From NCBI RefSeq assembly GCF_016801865.2, contig NC_068938.1, positions 199,681,077 to 199,745,076 on the forward strand: a stretch of DNA of 64,000 nucleotides. The letters run 5' to 3'. The stretch is from Culex pipiens pallens. Lineage: Eukaryota > Arthropoda > Insecta > Diptera > Culicidae. Of this stretch, positions 36,026-47,818 are shown piece after piece. The position numbers were made by a program, and so were the translations under genes. Each line of letters opens with the position of its first letter. The stretch's first letter is position 1. A model generated the notes under the pieces. That model was given only the letters and a program-made list of their open reading frames with translations. It was not told the DNA's origin and made no database searches.

Positions 36026-38785
36026 ACTTAAATAGGTCAAAGTACAGAGAAAGTACATATCTTTTTGACTTTTTGGCGATCCACACATTTAAACCGAACT
36101 ATGTACTCCCAAAAAAAAAGGGATGAAGATCAGTTCACATTTTACGACACTCAAGACGCCTTTTCCGGTCATCGTGCTGCATCGTCTCTCTATCTCTCTC
36201 TACATAACCAACGAAGACACAAACAGTTGTCCACCACCGAAAAACCAGTTTGCGTTTTTTTTCGTAGCCCTCCCATAAGTGCCCTCAAAAGAAGTCCAAA
36301 ATTGCGACGTATTTTGTATGGGTTGTACAAGCGACCAACATCATAATCTGGTTTTCTCTCCGTTTAGCGTCTTCTCGCTATCGGTTTCACTTTTTCATAA
36401 GGTTGGGCCCCAGCATAAACACGCAGCTGATTTATCTTAAATTTCGGCGCGACGCACTTTCCTTCCTCGGACATCCGACCAAACGGTTGAAAAAGGTTGA
36501 GGCATCGCGTAGCCTTAAATTGATTTATTGTTTCGTGGTTTCGTGAGGGGCGTGAATTAACGCGTGCTATTGTTTGATGCGAGGGCAGTTTATGACCCCA
36601 TCAAATTTGACCAAACCACATGATGGGCTGAGGTTTGAGGGGGAGAAAGGAGGGCTGAACATCGGCTGCAATCAACGTGCGGAATGTTTACTCTGTAAAT
36701 TAGTGGCCGACAGCGTTGGACCGTTGAATGAGTTTCATCCTCCTGGCATGAATCGCTAATTACCAATGTTTAGGGCGATGATTAGATTAAGAAGTGGGAT
36801 TGATTGCTGGAGCTGGTTTGTAACATCAATCTTCTCGTCACTTTCTCTAAAGTGAAACAATGTGTTGGCCCTCGTAGCCAACTTTAAACACATCATATAA
36901 TAACCTAATCAGAACGTTGTTCAGAAGAGGCCACAGACAAATTCGCCCACGCCATAATCATAGTTCAGGGATCACAAATTTGCTCGTAAAACCGCCCCTC
37001 AAGTCAAGCACGCGGGAGAGAAAGCGCATCGAAACCTGGTGCAATATTTGCCAATATTTCACGGTTGGCCGATTGTTGTGTCCGGTTCGAACGGAACATG
37101 TTGCTCCAAGGGGTAGGAGGAGGTCAGCAGCAACGGGCTGCCACCGCTAGCCACAGAAACAACGGTTAACTCGCAAAATTTATCGCTGCCCCAAAGATCA
37201 GTCGGCCCAGTTGGCAGCCGGCGGAGGCATGACCCTTTTCCAAGCGAGCGAATGTCCGATTTGTATTCATGGCTAATTTCGCTGCTGCGCCGCGAATCAC
37301 GTGTGGCTGTGTGCGGACTCACGCGAGCGGTAAATTGAAACGGTTTCCGCCACGGTTGGGCCAGGTCAGGACGAACCCGGAGAGCGCGCGCGGAAAGATC
37401 AATCGCGCGGATAAGCCGCGGTACATTCCGCTATTAGTGTCAATCGTGTGTGAGACATGACCGTTGCAAGTGAGCTTTCCGGCTCGGGTGTCACCCGAGA
37501 TATCAACCGTAATCGTCATAATTCTTGCTCACTTTACGGCGTGTCCGTGTCCGTCACACACTTGCTACGACGGAAATACTAACCTGGCGCTTTGGAGTCG
37601 TTGATCCAGCTGGAAGTAGAGAAGTGGAAAAAAAAATCGAGTTAGTTTGAGTTAAATCATCCGCGAACATTTCCGGAAAGCTTAATCACCACAGGGGAAC
37701 TACTAAACTGATGTTCCGGAGAAGAAGACCCCCATCGTTGTTGTTTGCCTGGTGCCCCCAAGAGACCAGAAGAAGAGTGCAACGCAGATGATGACGACTT
37801 GGCAAACAAAAGCCCAACCTGAAGCAGTTTTTATTTGTCCACTTTAACGATTCCCTTGGAGTGTGCCCAGCCCAGTTCTGTTGGCCGTTGAAATGTATAG
37901 CGCACACTTCGAGCGGGGTGAAAAGGCACCAGAAAGAGGTTGGTCAGCACGCGGAGGTCCGTATTTAAACAATTAGAGAAATTACTGGCTGGCCAGAGCG
38001 CTTTGTGCTTCCTCGTTCAGCAGCACGTTGCCGACTCATGGGACCAGCGTGTGCGAAGAAATGGAAGGTGTCGGGTTGTTTAGCGACAGCGACCACTTTG
38101 CCTAACTTGCTTAAAGTCACACAATTATAGTATCAGTCACAGCGAAAATTCCTAAACAGCTAATCACCGTCCATTGAACCAGGTGGTGGTATCATCAGCA
38201 TGCGGAAGCAGCAGCTACCACCCCCCGAATCCGTGACCAACGACGACTACCGACTACCCCCTTCGAAAGGGTAAAGTGTACCTTGGAATCCCCACGCGGC
38301 CAATTAACGTGTTTGCAACGCATCGCTGAACTCGACGCTGCGACGAATTCAACGCGGGCAACCAGGTGGCATCACCCTAACTTTACTTTCTTCTGAGCGG
38401 GGACACCACGTGGACATCGCCAGCGCACTTTACGATTGGATTCGCAACCGGAGCGGTGGAACAAGGAAAATTTTGCCCCGCCGCCCCGGAACCTGCGCGC
38501 TGCGTCACGGTGGGCTGAATTCCCATAGGGTGCGCGCACCCATCGAGACTTGCACCAGTGGACACGAATCGGTTTTGTATATTAGCCATCCAGCCCCCAA
38601 CTTGTTTGGGCCATCATCGGTTTGGAACGATGTCAGGTGGGTCAGATCTCATAAAAAAATCATAAGTAACACTTCATTTTGACAGATATGCAATTACTGA
38701 TTTTTCAGCAATGTTTTTGTGTATTACCGAATTTCAGCAAAAGTGATGATTACTGAATCGCAATCAGTTAATTATTTTACTGAAA
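36026..38785. other. Unique non-coding block, moderately GC-rich
   Basis: No gene, RNA gene or mobile element is supported. Short frames on both strands are unrecognisable. The compositional contrast with the AT-rich islands on both sides suggests older, possibly constrained DNA. Confidence 0.45.
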
Positions 38786-38792
38786 TGGCAAT

Positions 38793-39018
38793 GTGGGTCT
38801 CGTGGCGCAGGGGTAGCGGCTTCGGCTGCCGATCCCGATGATGCTATGAGACGCGGGTTCGATTCCCGCCTTATCCACTGAGCTTCTATCGGATGGTGAA
38901 GTAAAACGTCGGTCCCGGTTTCTCCTGTCTCGTCAGAGGCGCTGGAGCAGAAATCCCACGTTAGAGGAAGGCCATGCCCCGGGGGGCGTAGTGCCAATAG
39001 TTTCGTTTTTTTTTTTTT
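38793..39018 (+). repeat. tRNA-derived SINE
   Basis: The head has an A-box (GTGGCGCAGGGGTAGCGG) and a B-box (GGGTTCGATTCCC) at tRNA spacing. The body contains GAAGTAAAACGTCGGTCC and the copy closes with a T run at about 39006-39018. It shares its body with 32918-33045. Confidence 0.75.
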
Positions 39019-39046
39019 CGGCAATCCAAAATTTGCTGTGTGTATG

Positions 39047-39998
39047 TAGGGGAGAGTGGGGAGACTTGATCCCCTTTTTTTGTGTCGCACATAACTCTGT
39101 CAATTTCTCACAAAACTATGATCTTTTTGCATGAATTGAAAGCTTAAACATTCAACTATGTTTGGCTGATAAGGGTATTTCATCAGATAAACTCTTCGAA
39201 TCATGCCAAGCGTTTTAAAAAAATATTTTAAACCGGCATTTTCAAAATGTTGGGGGTAACTTGATCCCCCTTTCAACATTTTGAAGAAATCTTAAGCAAA
39301 ATGTTTCTTATTCATCCAAACTTTTAATTTTCTATAAGTTACAGCAATTTCACATTAAACCTGTACGTTTGTGTTCAAAATATAACAAGTTTAGCATGCA
39401 AAATATTTAAAAACATCAAATTTTCTTTTTTAGACCAAAATTGAGCATGTTTACAAAAGCTGGTAATTTTTGTTTACAAAACTTTTGAAAAATGGTTCAA
39501 TTTGCAGTAAGTTATATAAAACTATACTAAAGAAAACTATGTACGAAAACCCAGCCCAATTATTTTAATCTTGAGGCTGATTCCAGTGACTGTAAAAATT
39601 CAGGGATCAAGTCTCACTAAACGCACTTTTTTAAACAATTGATTGTAAAAATAGTATGACGATAAATTTAAAGTCAAATGCGTAAGGGTTTTGGAGTTGA
39701 TATGTTTATCAAACAATTCATGTATAAAAAATATTTTTTTGAATAATTTTTGAGTATTTTCTATACTTATCAAAACAAAGAAAAAAGATCTCTTGGAAGT
39801 TTTTTGCAGCACTTCTTAGAAAAATGTGTGTAACTCAATCTAAACATTTTTTTAATTTTTTTCTTTGTTTTCTACCATGAGTTTTAGTCAATTTCGCACA
39901 ACTTTCTAGAACAAAGCTAATTGTTTTACCCACATGCTGACGAGATACAGGCTTGGGATCAAGTGTCCCCGGGGATCAAGTCTCCCCACTCTCCCCTA
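39047..39998. mobile_element. 952-bp non-autonomous element with inverted ends
   Basis: The outer 28 bases at each end are perfect inverted repeats (TAGGGGAGAGTGGGGAGACT..., continuing TTGATCCCC). GGGGTAACTTGATCCCCC lies near 39251 and a second GGGATCAAGT block near 39956. The interior is AT-rich without a coding frame. The terminal TA pairs would fit a TA target duplication (Tc1/mariner group), but this is an inference. Confidence 0.65.
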
Positions 39999-40257
39999 CT
40001 TAAGCTCATTTTATTGTCATTGTAACTCTGCTTGTCCAACCCCACCGGAAAATATTACGTAATACAAAACTGAGAGAAAACAAAGCTGTGTTCATTACGG
40101 TAGCATTTGCTCCGAACATACCTTAGGGTCAGCGGAGGGCGGTCAAAGAGCTGTGGCATGGTTCGTCAAAGGTAGCCAAGTCACGTTCGAAGTGAGGCCA
40201 TTTTACATGAAAAGCTGCCAATTTTTCAAGCTAATGCTTATGTTGAAGTATGTACAC

Positions 40258-41491
40258 CAGGGGTGCTCAAAGTTTTTGAAGGCCGGGCCAAATTTGAAGC
40301 TCAAATGAGCTTGCGGGCCAAATTTACAAAAAAAAGGTTGTTAAAAAAATAAATTACGTTATTTTAATGTAAAAGATTACATTTCGGTAATGTCTTTTCA
40401 AAAAAATAGAAACCACAAAATAACAAGTTACTATCGGTATTGTTGTTTCTGGTATTTGAAAAAAAAGTTCTTAGCTGAATGTACTTGTGTTTTCAAAAAA
40501 AAAAAATTAAGTTTTGTTTTTATATTTCGAAAATTGTTGTGACATTACATGTTGAACAATTCTTCTATAAGTTAAGTGTGGCTAATGAACAATCGTTGAG
40601 ATCCAGAATTTGAACATTTCAATGAAAAACAACTTTTAGAAAATGTTTTAAGCTTCCGTATAGTTAACCTGCAATCATTTTTTTTTTTCAAAAAAAAGCG
40701 AATCAACATTTATTTATTTAATCGAAAATTCACTAAAATTCAAATTATTTTTAATAAACCCAAACATGCTCAACTGATTTTAAATGCAAAGGAATGCATA
40801 TTTAATTAATTTCAGCTAAATGCACTTAAATTTCATTTTTTTTTAGTTTTTTGAAAATACATTTATGCTCCTGGTTTTTTGAGTCAATTTTTTAATAATG
40901 GTGGAGGGTGGGTTGATCGACGAAAGCTTTGTAAAATATTTGCTGCAAACTTGTCTGTCTGCTGTTCTGCCTGAATCAGTTGATAGTCAATCAGATTCGT
41001 TATCTAACTGTAATGAGCTCGAATCCCTAAGGAAGTGCAATGTAAGTTTGAGGGTGATTACAAGTTTTTACAAGATTCATAAAGAAAACTTTTATTTTTG
41101 CAACTATTACAGAATTCTACCTAAGTCAAACTTAAACGTTTTTTTGATATTTCTAAAAATGTTTGATGAAAGTTTTGACGGTATTTACTAGTTTCACTCA
41201 TATTGAAACGTGTGAGATTGTTTTAATTATAAAATATTTTGAACAAATTATTTGTATCCTTAAGTGGGGATCAAAATATTGATAAACCATAAGTTTCTTT
41301 TTATTAACAAAAAAATAAAAAAGATTAGCATATAAAAACTTAAAATAAACCATAATTTTGAAAAAGTATAAAATCACTTTACAAGTGGTCAACGGGCCAT
41401 TTTACATGATCATTAAAAATGGGTCCGCGGGCCACAAAATATCACATCGCGGGCCACGTTTGGCCCGCGGGCCATACTTTGGGCACCCCTG
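40258..41491. mobile_element. hAT-like non-autonomous element, copy 1
   Basis: The ends are CAGGGGTGCTCAAAGT and its counterpart ACTTTGGGCACCCCTG. The flanks carry an exact 8-bp duplication ATGTACAC (40250-40257 and 41492-41499) that fits the hAT nTnnnnAn pattern. Subterminal GCGGGCCA/GGCCCGC words pair between the ends. The longest internal frame (97 codons from 40898) shows no transposase similarity that I can see, so mobilisation would need a transposase from elsewhere. Confidence 0.85.
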
Positions 41492-41499
41492 ATGTACAC

Positions 41500-43340
41500 C
41501 ATAACTGAATTATTCAATATAATTCTCACCAGTGAAAGGTGGAAATCGATTCGAATTAGGAAAAGCCAATAGGTCTCACACCCGACCTAACCCACAGCCC
41601 ATCCATCAAATTCGCACCCGATCGTCAATCACCTGCTGAGCAAAAGTGCGACTCTAGGCGATCACTTAGACTTTTAAAATAAAATAAAGAAAAACGCGCG
41701 AAAGCTTTCTCCCCTTTGCCGTTTTGTTTGCGGACCAACACACACACACACACACCCATTCGGATCCCTTCAGGGCATTCGGGGTGGCTTGCATTGCGTT
41801 AATTTTTCACTTGCACTGCCCCAGGGATAGATCGGCCCACCCCTCTGCCATGCCAGTGTGAGTATTGGAAAGCATTAACACGTGGTGTCGGACACGACGA
41901 CGTCAAGCAGGCAAGAGATGATGATGCTGGGACCATGTTTATGGGATGTTTTACACCAACGCCAATCTGCGGGATGGTTACGGTTGGGCGCAGGAACACA
42001 TCACCCTCCGCCCCCAGTCGTGTTGACACAAGTTGCAACGCGATCAAACACACATCCCCGCGGAGCTTAAAAGGAGAGAAAACGGCTAATGAATTTACAT
42101 TTTTAAGGCAGCCTGCATCTTGTTGGGACAACATGGTTAAACCAAGTTGAGCCCAATGACACCTTCGCAATAAAGAAAGGTTTCGCCATTACACAAAGTA
42201 TATTAGTCGAGTCTCTCGCTCTGTTCGGTGAAATTTCTTTGGTTTATGGGCATAATTTATGGCTGGGCTTAGATCGTCAACCCATTAGAGTCAAACAAGT
42301 CGTAAACAGAAAGCTGATTGTTTCCTGTGGTCACTTTTGTCCATCACAGGCAACGAAACCAGCCCTACAGCTGATGCCCTCGAAAGAAACCCAACAGAAA
42401 GAAGAATCGTTAACCTACAAAACTGTCAATGATCCATTGTTGGTGGTTGCATTCAATCGATGTAAGCAATCTATACAAACCACTCGAAACACCTTCGCCA
42501 GCCGTAGGACTCTTTCTTCCACTGCTCATCAAAGCTTCAAACCGCGTCTAATTATTGCGCGATTCAATTGCTTCCTCTGCTGCTGCTGCCATTGAACAGC
42601 AAAAAACTCGTAAACATTCCACCGACGACACAAGAATGAGCTTTAGTCGTAAAAGCTAACCCGCCAGCCCTTCCAACATCCAGCGGATTCTTGTAATACT
42701 TTCACTCGCTGGCCAACCCTTCTCCAAGAGGTGCAAAGCGTGCGCCGATATGTGCCGGTTCATCGGAAAGGCATTCGGGCAGTTAATTATGACATTTTTT
42801 AAATTTATTACTTATTATTCACGCGGGGCTATTGGTTGGTCGCCTATAGTCCGGGCAATTTATCAACCGTAATGGACTATCTATCTCCGGTCGTTCGTTA
42901 GTTCGATGCACTAATCCATACCCGTTCGGTTTATCTCCCCCGGGGGCATCGCAAATCTTAAGACGGTCAGCGCGGCAACTGGAACAGGGTGAAGAGCCCG
43001 ATGAGCCCCACACATGGTTGGAGCTTGGATAGGATTGGACGAGCACGTGTGTGCACCGCAGGTATTCCAATTGACCACCTCAAAATGCGTCGATAGTGGA
43101 AAGGTTAAGTGAGCTGAATAGCTGCTGCTGGATATGGATCTCGCAGCCATTATTGAAACTACAATGCGATTTTTTTTATAAATTTATATGTTTATATTTT
43201 GTTTTATTGTTATATTTTTCAATTTATGTATATTTCTTGTACTAAGCACATTACTTCTTTGATTAATACTAGTGTAGAGTTTTTGAAATCCCTTTTCAAC
43301 CGATTTATCAGAAAACATTGGATTAAATGAATTTGTTACA
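41500..43340. other. Unique non-coding block
   Basis: Moderate GC with a short CA run near 41731-41755. Frames of up to about 120 codons occur on both strands and are unrecognisable. No gene is supported. Confidence 0.45.
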
Positions 43341-43342
43341 CT

Positions 43343-45203
43343 GCAAACAATCCGATGTCTCCGGAATCAACGGTTTTCCATCAAAAAGCATCAAATTTTC
43401 CTTAGCATGCTATGAAAGCTTGATGAACACCGCGACGCCATTCGTCAGGCAGCTACCACGTGGTTGAAATATTTGCAAAAAAATACAAATTTGCTATGCA
43501 AAGATTCTGAATTCGACTAAATAATATCAGGATTACTCGAAATCATCATTTTCCATTTAACCCTTTCAGGCCTGAATTTTTCTGAGCTGTGTTAATCTAC
43601 AATTTTGGTACCAGTAGTTCATTTTTTCCATGAGTAAACAGAAACAGGCAAAAAAAAGTTACATTTCATTATTGGACGTTCTGGGTCCTCCAAAGTGTCC
43701 TGGAATATAGATCTTGGAGTCTACCGCCGTAACAACACGATTTTACCAAGTTTCCGATTATGGTTCATATTCAGTGATATCCCTGAGACCCTTTGGCAAC
43801 ACTATGAGCTATGTGGATCACTTTTGGGATGTTCTGGGTCCTCCAAAGTGTCCTGGAATACAGATCTTGGAGTCTACCGCCGTAACAACACGATTCTACC
43901 AAGTTTCCGATCATGGTTCATATTCAGTGATGTCCCTGGGACCCATTGGAAACACTATGAGCTATGTGGATCACTTTTGGGATGTTCTGGGTCCTCCGAA
44001 GTGTCCTGGAATACAGATAATAATTGGAAACTTGGTAAAATCGTGTTGTTACGACGGTAGACTCCAAGATCTGTATTCCAGGACACTTTGGAGGACCCAG
44101 AACATCCCAAAAGTGATCAACATAGCTCAGAGTGTTTCCAAAGGGTTCTAGGGACATCACTGAATATGAACCATGATCGGAAACTTGGTAGAATCGTGTT
44201 GTTACGGCGGTAGACTCCAAGATCTGTATTCTAGGACACTTTGGAGGACCCAGAACATCCCAAAAGTGATCCACATAGCTCATAGTGTTTCCAATGGGTC
44301 CCAGGGACATCACTGAATATGAACCATAATTGGAAACTTGGTAGAATCGTGTTGTTACGGAGGTATACTCCAAGATCTGAATTCCAGGACACTTTGGAGG
44401 ACCCAGACCATCCCAAAAGTGATCCACATAGCTCATAGTGTTGCCAAAGGGTCCCAGGGACATCACTGAATATGAACCATAATCGGAAACTTGGTAGAAT
44501 CGTGTTGTTACGGCGGTATACTCCAAGATCTGTATTCTAGGACACTTTGGAGGACCCAGAACATCCCAAAAGTGATCCACATAGCTCATAGTGTTGCCAA
44601 AGGGTCCCAGGGACATCACTGAATATGAACCATGATCGGAAACTTGGTAGAATCGTGTTGTTACGGCGGTAGACTCCAAGATCTGTATTCCAGGACACTT
44701 TGGAGGACCCAGAACATCCCAAAAGTGATCCACATAGCTCATAGTGTTGCCAAAGGGTCTCAGGGATATCACTGAATATGAACCATAATCGGAAACTTGG
44801 TAAAATCGTGTTGTTACGGCGGTAGACTCCAAGATCTATATTCCAGGACACTTTGGAGGACCCAGAACGTCCAATAATGAAATGTAACTTTTTTTTGCCT
44901 GTTTCTGTTTACTCATGGAAAAAATGAACTACTGGTACCAAAATTGTAGATTAACACAGCTCAGAAAAAATCAGGCCTGAAAGGGTTAAATGGAAAATGA
45001 TGATTTCGAGTAATCCTGATATTATTTAGTCGAATTCAGAATCTTTGCATAGCAAATTTGTATTTTTTTGCAAATATTTCAACCACGTGGTAGCTGCCTG
45101 ACGAATGGCGTCGCGGTGTTCATCAAGCTTTCATAGCATGCTAAGGAAAATTTGATGCTTTTTGATGGAAAACCGTTGATTCCGGAGACATCGGATTGTT
45201 TGC
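43343..45203. repeat. Fold-back structure with 153-bp tandem units
   Basis: Two arms of an almost perfect inverted repeat meet near 44018-44022. The outer part of each arm (43343-43674 and 44875-45203) is unique. The inner parts are tandem 153-bp units: about 2.2 in the left arm (unit starts 43681, 43834, 43987) and about 5.5 in the right arm. The ends read GCAAACAATCCGATGTCTCC and its complement. No target duplication is evident at the outer limits. RNA from this region would fold into a long hairpin. Confidence 0.9.
43681..44868. repeat. 153-bp tandem repeat, head-to-head arrays
   Basis: Each unit contains CTGGGTCCTCCAAAGTGTCC and a GTGATGTCCCTGGGACCC-like block. Because 153 is divisible by three, any stop-free frame stays open through the array. 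This creates a 302-codon minus-strand frame and a 145-codon plus-strand frame encoding 51-residue repeats. Both strands encode the same repeat because the arrays are inverted, so I treat these frames as by-products of the repeat structure. Confidence 0.85.
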
Positions 45204-45826
45204 CGATGCGCCAGGTCTAGGGACAACGAATCCATATGCTCTCTTCGGGAAAAGTGTTCTCCAGACCATTATCCATAGGCTTGACCATACCAGAAGTTGG
45301 CGCGTAATTTTCCCAGACCTGTAGGAGCGTTTGAACAAAAACTTCAAATTTCCCATAGTAATTCCCATGTAAACTTTAATCCTGATGCGCGCAGCCAGTT
45401 TACAACCAAATGAGCTGATATTTGGCATGAAAGTCCCTATGGGCATGCCTTACAAGGGGAATCATACTAAAACTTGATCCGAGAACTTTTTGAAAAACGT
45501 ACCCACCCTAATATATATAGCGGAATTAAAAGGAACAGCTCGTCTCTTTGTATTCATAATATTTTTACATTTTTCATATATATTAATTTAGGCTTTTGGG
45601 TTTATTTTTATTTTTAAAGTTTGAAATTTCCAGACCGCCAGGTAAGATTTGAAGAATTTCAGTTATTTAAATTTATTTTTGGATTGTTGGGTTTCTTGAC
45701 TTTGAGATTGGTATTAGTGAAATATTAAATTAAATTATTTGACGATTTTACTATTTTGAGTTGTTTCAGTTTTGAGGCTTTTCGATTTTTTAATTACCAA
45801 TTTCCAAAACAAAAGTGATTGGTGAC
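45204..45826. other. Non-coding block, probably repeat-derived
   Basis: Sequence from 45204 to about 45510 looks like mid-repetitive DNA continuing beyond the fold-back arm. The rest is AT-rich. No gene was seen. Confidence 0.4.
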
Positions 45827-45829
45827 CTG

Positions 45830-45979
45830 GGGACCATCCATTAACCACGTGGAGACTTTAGGGGGGGGGGTATGGTGATTGTCCACGATCCAAAATTTTT
45901 GTATGGACAATTGTCCACGAATGGGGGGGGGGGGAAACAGATTCCCAAAAAAGTGTCCACGTGGTTTATGGATGGTCCC
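45830..45979. mobile_element. 150-bp MITE with 3-bp duplication
   Basis: The inverted ends are GGGACCATCCATTAACCACG and the complementary CGTGGTTTATGGATGGTCCC, with two internal G runs. CTG flanks both sides (45827-45829 and 45980-45982), which fits a 3-bp target duplication. Confidence 0.7.
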
Positions 45980-46214
45980 CTGTACATAATATGTAAATAT
46001 TATTTACACTAGGGACCTATAAAGGGGAATGAAATGTTCTGGGGGAAATTTCAAACACACAAAGTCATTCAAACTTATTGAAAAACGTGTAGATTTTCGT
46101 TGATACTGGCGCGTTTTTTTTGTACCAAACAAACATAAACATAACAAAAACTATCAGATTATTATGAACAACAATTTTAAAATGTTTATGATTTTTATAA
46201 ATATCGTTTTAGAT

Positions 46215-47502
46215 TAGGGGTGCTCAAAGTTTTTGGAGGCCGGGCCAAATTTGAAGCTCAAATGACCTTGCGGGCCAAATTTACAAAAAAGGTTGTTAAA
46301 AAAATCAATTACGTTATTTTAATGTAAAAGATTACATTTCTGTTATTTAAAAAAAAATCTATTTAAAATTATAGAAACCACAAAATAACGGGTTTCTATC
46401 GGTATTGTTGATTTTGTTGTTTCTGGTATTTGAATTAAATAAAAAATTTTTAGTACTTGTGTTTTCAAAAAAAATATTAATGTTTTGTTTTTATATTTCG
46501 AAAATGGTGGTGACATTACATGTTGAACAAATCATCTATAAGTTAAATGTGGCTAATGAAAAATCGTTGAGAGCCAGAATTTCAACTTTTAGAAAATGTT
46601 TTAAGCTTCCGTATAGTTAACCTGCAATCATTATTTTCAAAAAAAGCGAAAAACATTTATTTATTTCATCGAAAATTCACTAAAATTCAAATTATTTTTA
46701 AGAAATTCAAACATGCTCAAATGATTTTAAATGCAAAGGAATGCATATTTAATTAATTTCACCTGAATGCATTTATATTTCATTTTTTTAGTTTTTTGGA
46801 AATATATTTTTGCTGCTGGTTTTTCGAGCCATTTTTTTTAATAATTGTCAAGGCCCGTTCTTACACTGAAAATTGCGAATTGCGAATTGTGGAGGGGTGG
46901 GTTGATCGACGAAAGCTTTGTTTAATATTTTCTGCAAACTTGATCCTCCGATTTCCACATTTTCTCTGCCTGAATCAGTTGATAGTCAATCAGATTCGTT
47001 ATCTAACTGTAATGAGTTCGAATCCCTAAGGAAGTGCAATGTTAGTTTGAGGGTCAGTTCATCAAAGAGTCAATATGCCTTGGAAATTAATAAAGAAAAC
47101 TTTTATTGTTGCAACTATTACAGAATTCTACCTAAGTCAAACTTGAACGTTTTTTTATATTTCTAAAATGTTTGATGAAAGTTTTGACGATATTTACTAG
47201 TTTCACTAACATTGAAACGTGTGAAATTGTTTCAATTATAAAATATTTTGATCAAATTATTTGTATCCTAAAGTGGGGATCAAAATGTTGATAAATCATA
47301 AATTTCTTATTATTATTAAAAAAAAAAAAAAAAGATTAGCATATAAAAGCTTAAAATAAACCTTAATTTTGAAAAAGTATAAATTCACTTTACAAGTGGT
47401 CAACGGGCCATTTTACATGATCATTCAAAATGGGTCCGGGGGCCACAAAATATCACCTCGCGGGCCATGTTTGGCCCGCGGGCCATACTTTGGGCACCCC
47501 TG
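46215..47502. mobile_element. hAT-like non-autonomous element, copy 2
   Basis: This is the same family and orientation as 40258-41491. The ends are TAGGGGTGCTCAAAGT and ACTTTGGGCACCCCTG. The exact 8-bp flanking duplication is TTTTAGAT (46207-46214 and 47503-47510). Relative to copy 1 it carries the 40-base insert at 46847-46886 and several small indels. It has no coding capacity. Confidence 0.85.
46847..46886 (+). repeat. 40-bp insert shared with 6053-6092
   Basis: The segment is absent from the sister element at 40258-41491 at the equivalent position, and it is the exact reverse complement of 6053-6092. Confidence 0.65.
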
Positions 47503-47713
47503 TTTTAGATCAAAATTATTTTAAGCTGATTTTGTTCTTGCATAGCCTTTTGTTGGTTACACGATACATGTACAATACAATACAAAATAAAATATATTTT
47601 TTTCCCCGTGATATTATAGTTTGACAGAAATTTATAATAGTTTCACACAATCTAAAGCATTTAGCTAAAGAAAACAGCTTATAAAGTCAGTATTTCGTGC
47701 TTTCCATTTCATT

Positions 47714-47818
47714 AGGGCACAAAACTTTTGTAAACAAGAGTGTATCCCGCTCACACCTTATGCAAACTGTCATTTGAGTGAAAGGGATACACTATTGTTT
47801 ACAAAAGTTTTGTGCCCT
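47714..47818. mobile_element. 105-bp palindromic MITE
   Basis: AGGGCACAAAACTTTTGTAA at the left pairs with TTACAAAAGTTTTGTGCCCT at the right. A second paired stretch (GTGTATCCC / GGGATACAC) lies inside. Non-coding. Confidence 0.7.

Noticed and set aside
38793..39018. Functional tRNA genes at 38793, 32918, 11690 and 4880
   Set aside because: The A and B boxes are present, but the cloverleaf stems are incomplete and each is fused to a SINE body.
40898..41191. 97-codon frame in hAT-like copy 1 as a transposase piece
   Set aside because: No hAT transposase motif (zinc-finger BED, DDE or dimerisation signature) is visible, and the frame is broken in copy 2.
43924..44832. 302-codon open frame on the minus strand as a repeat protein gene
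   Set aside because: The period (153) is a multiple of three and the inverted array encodes the same repeats on both strands. There is no start context, splice signal or non-repeated domain. Kept only as a low-interest finding.
43681..44868. CRISPR-like array
   Set aside because: The units are contiguous 153-bp repeats with no variable spacers, in a eukaryotic genome.
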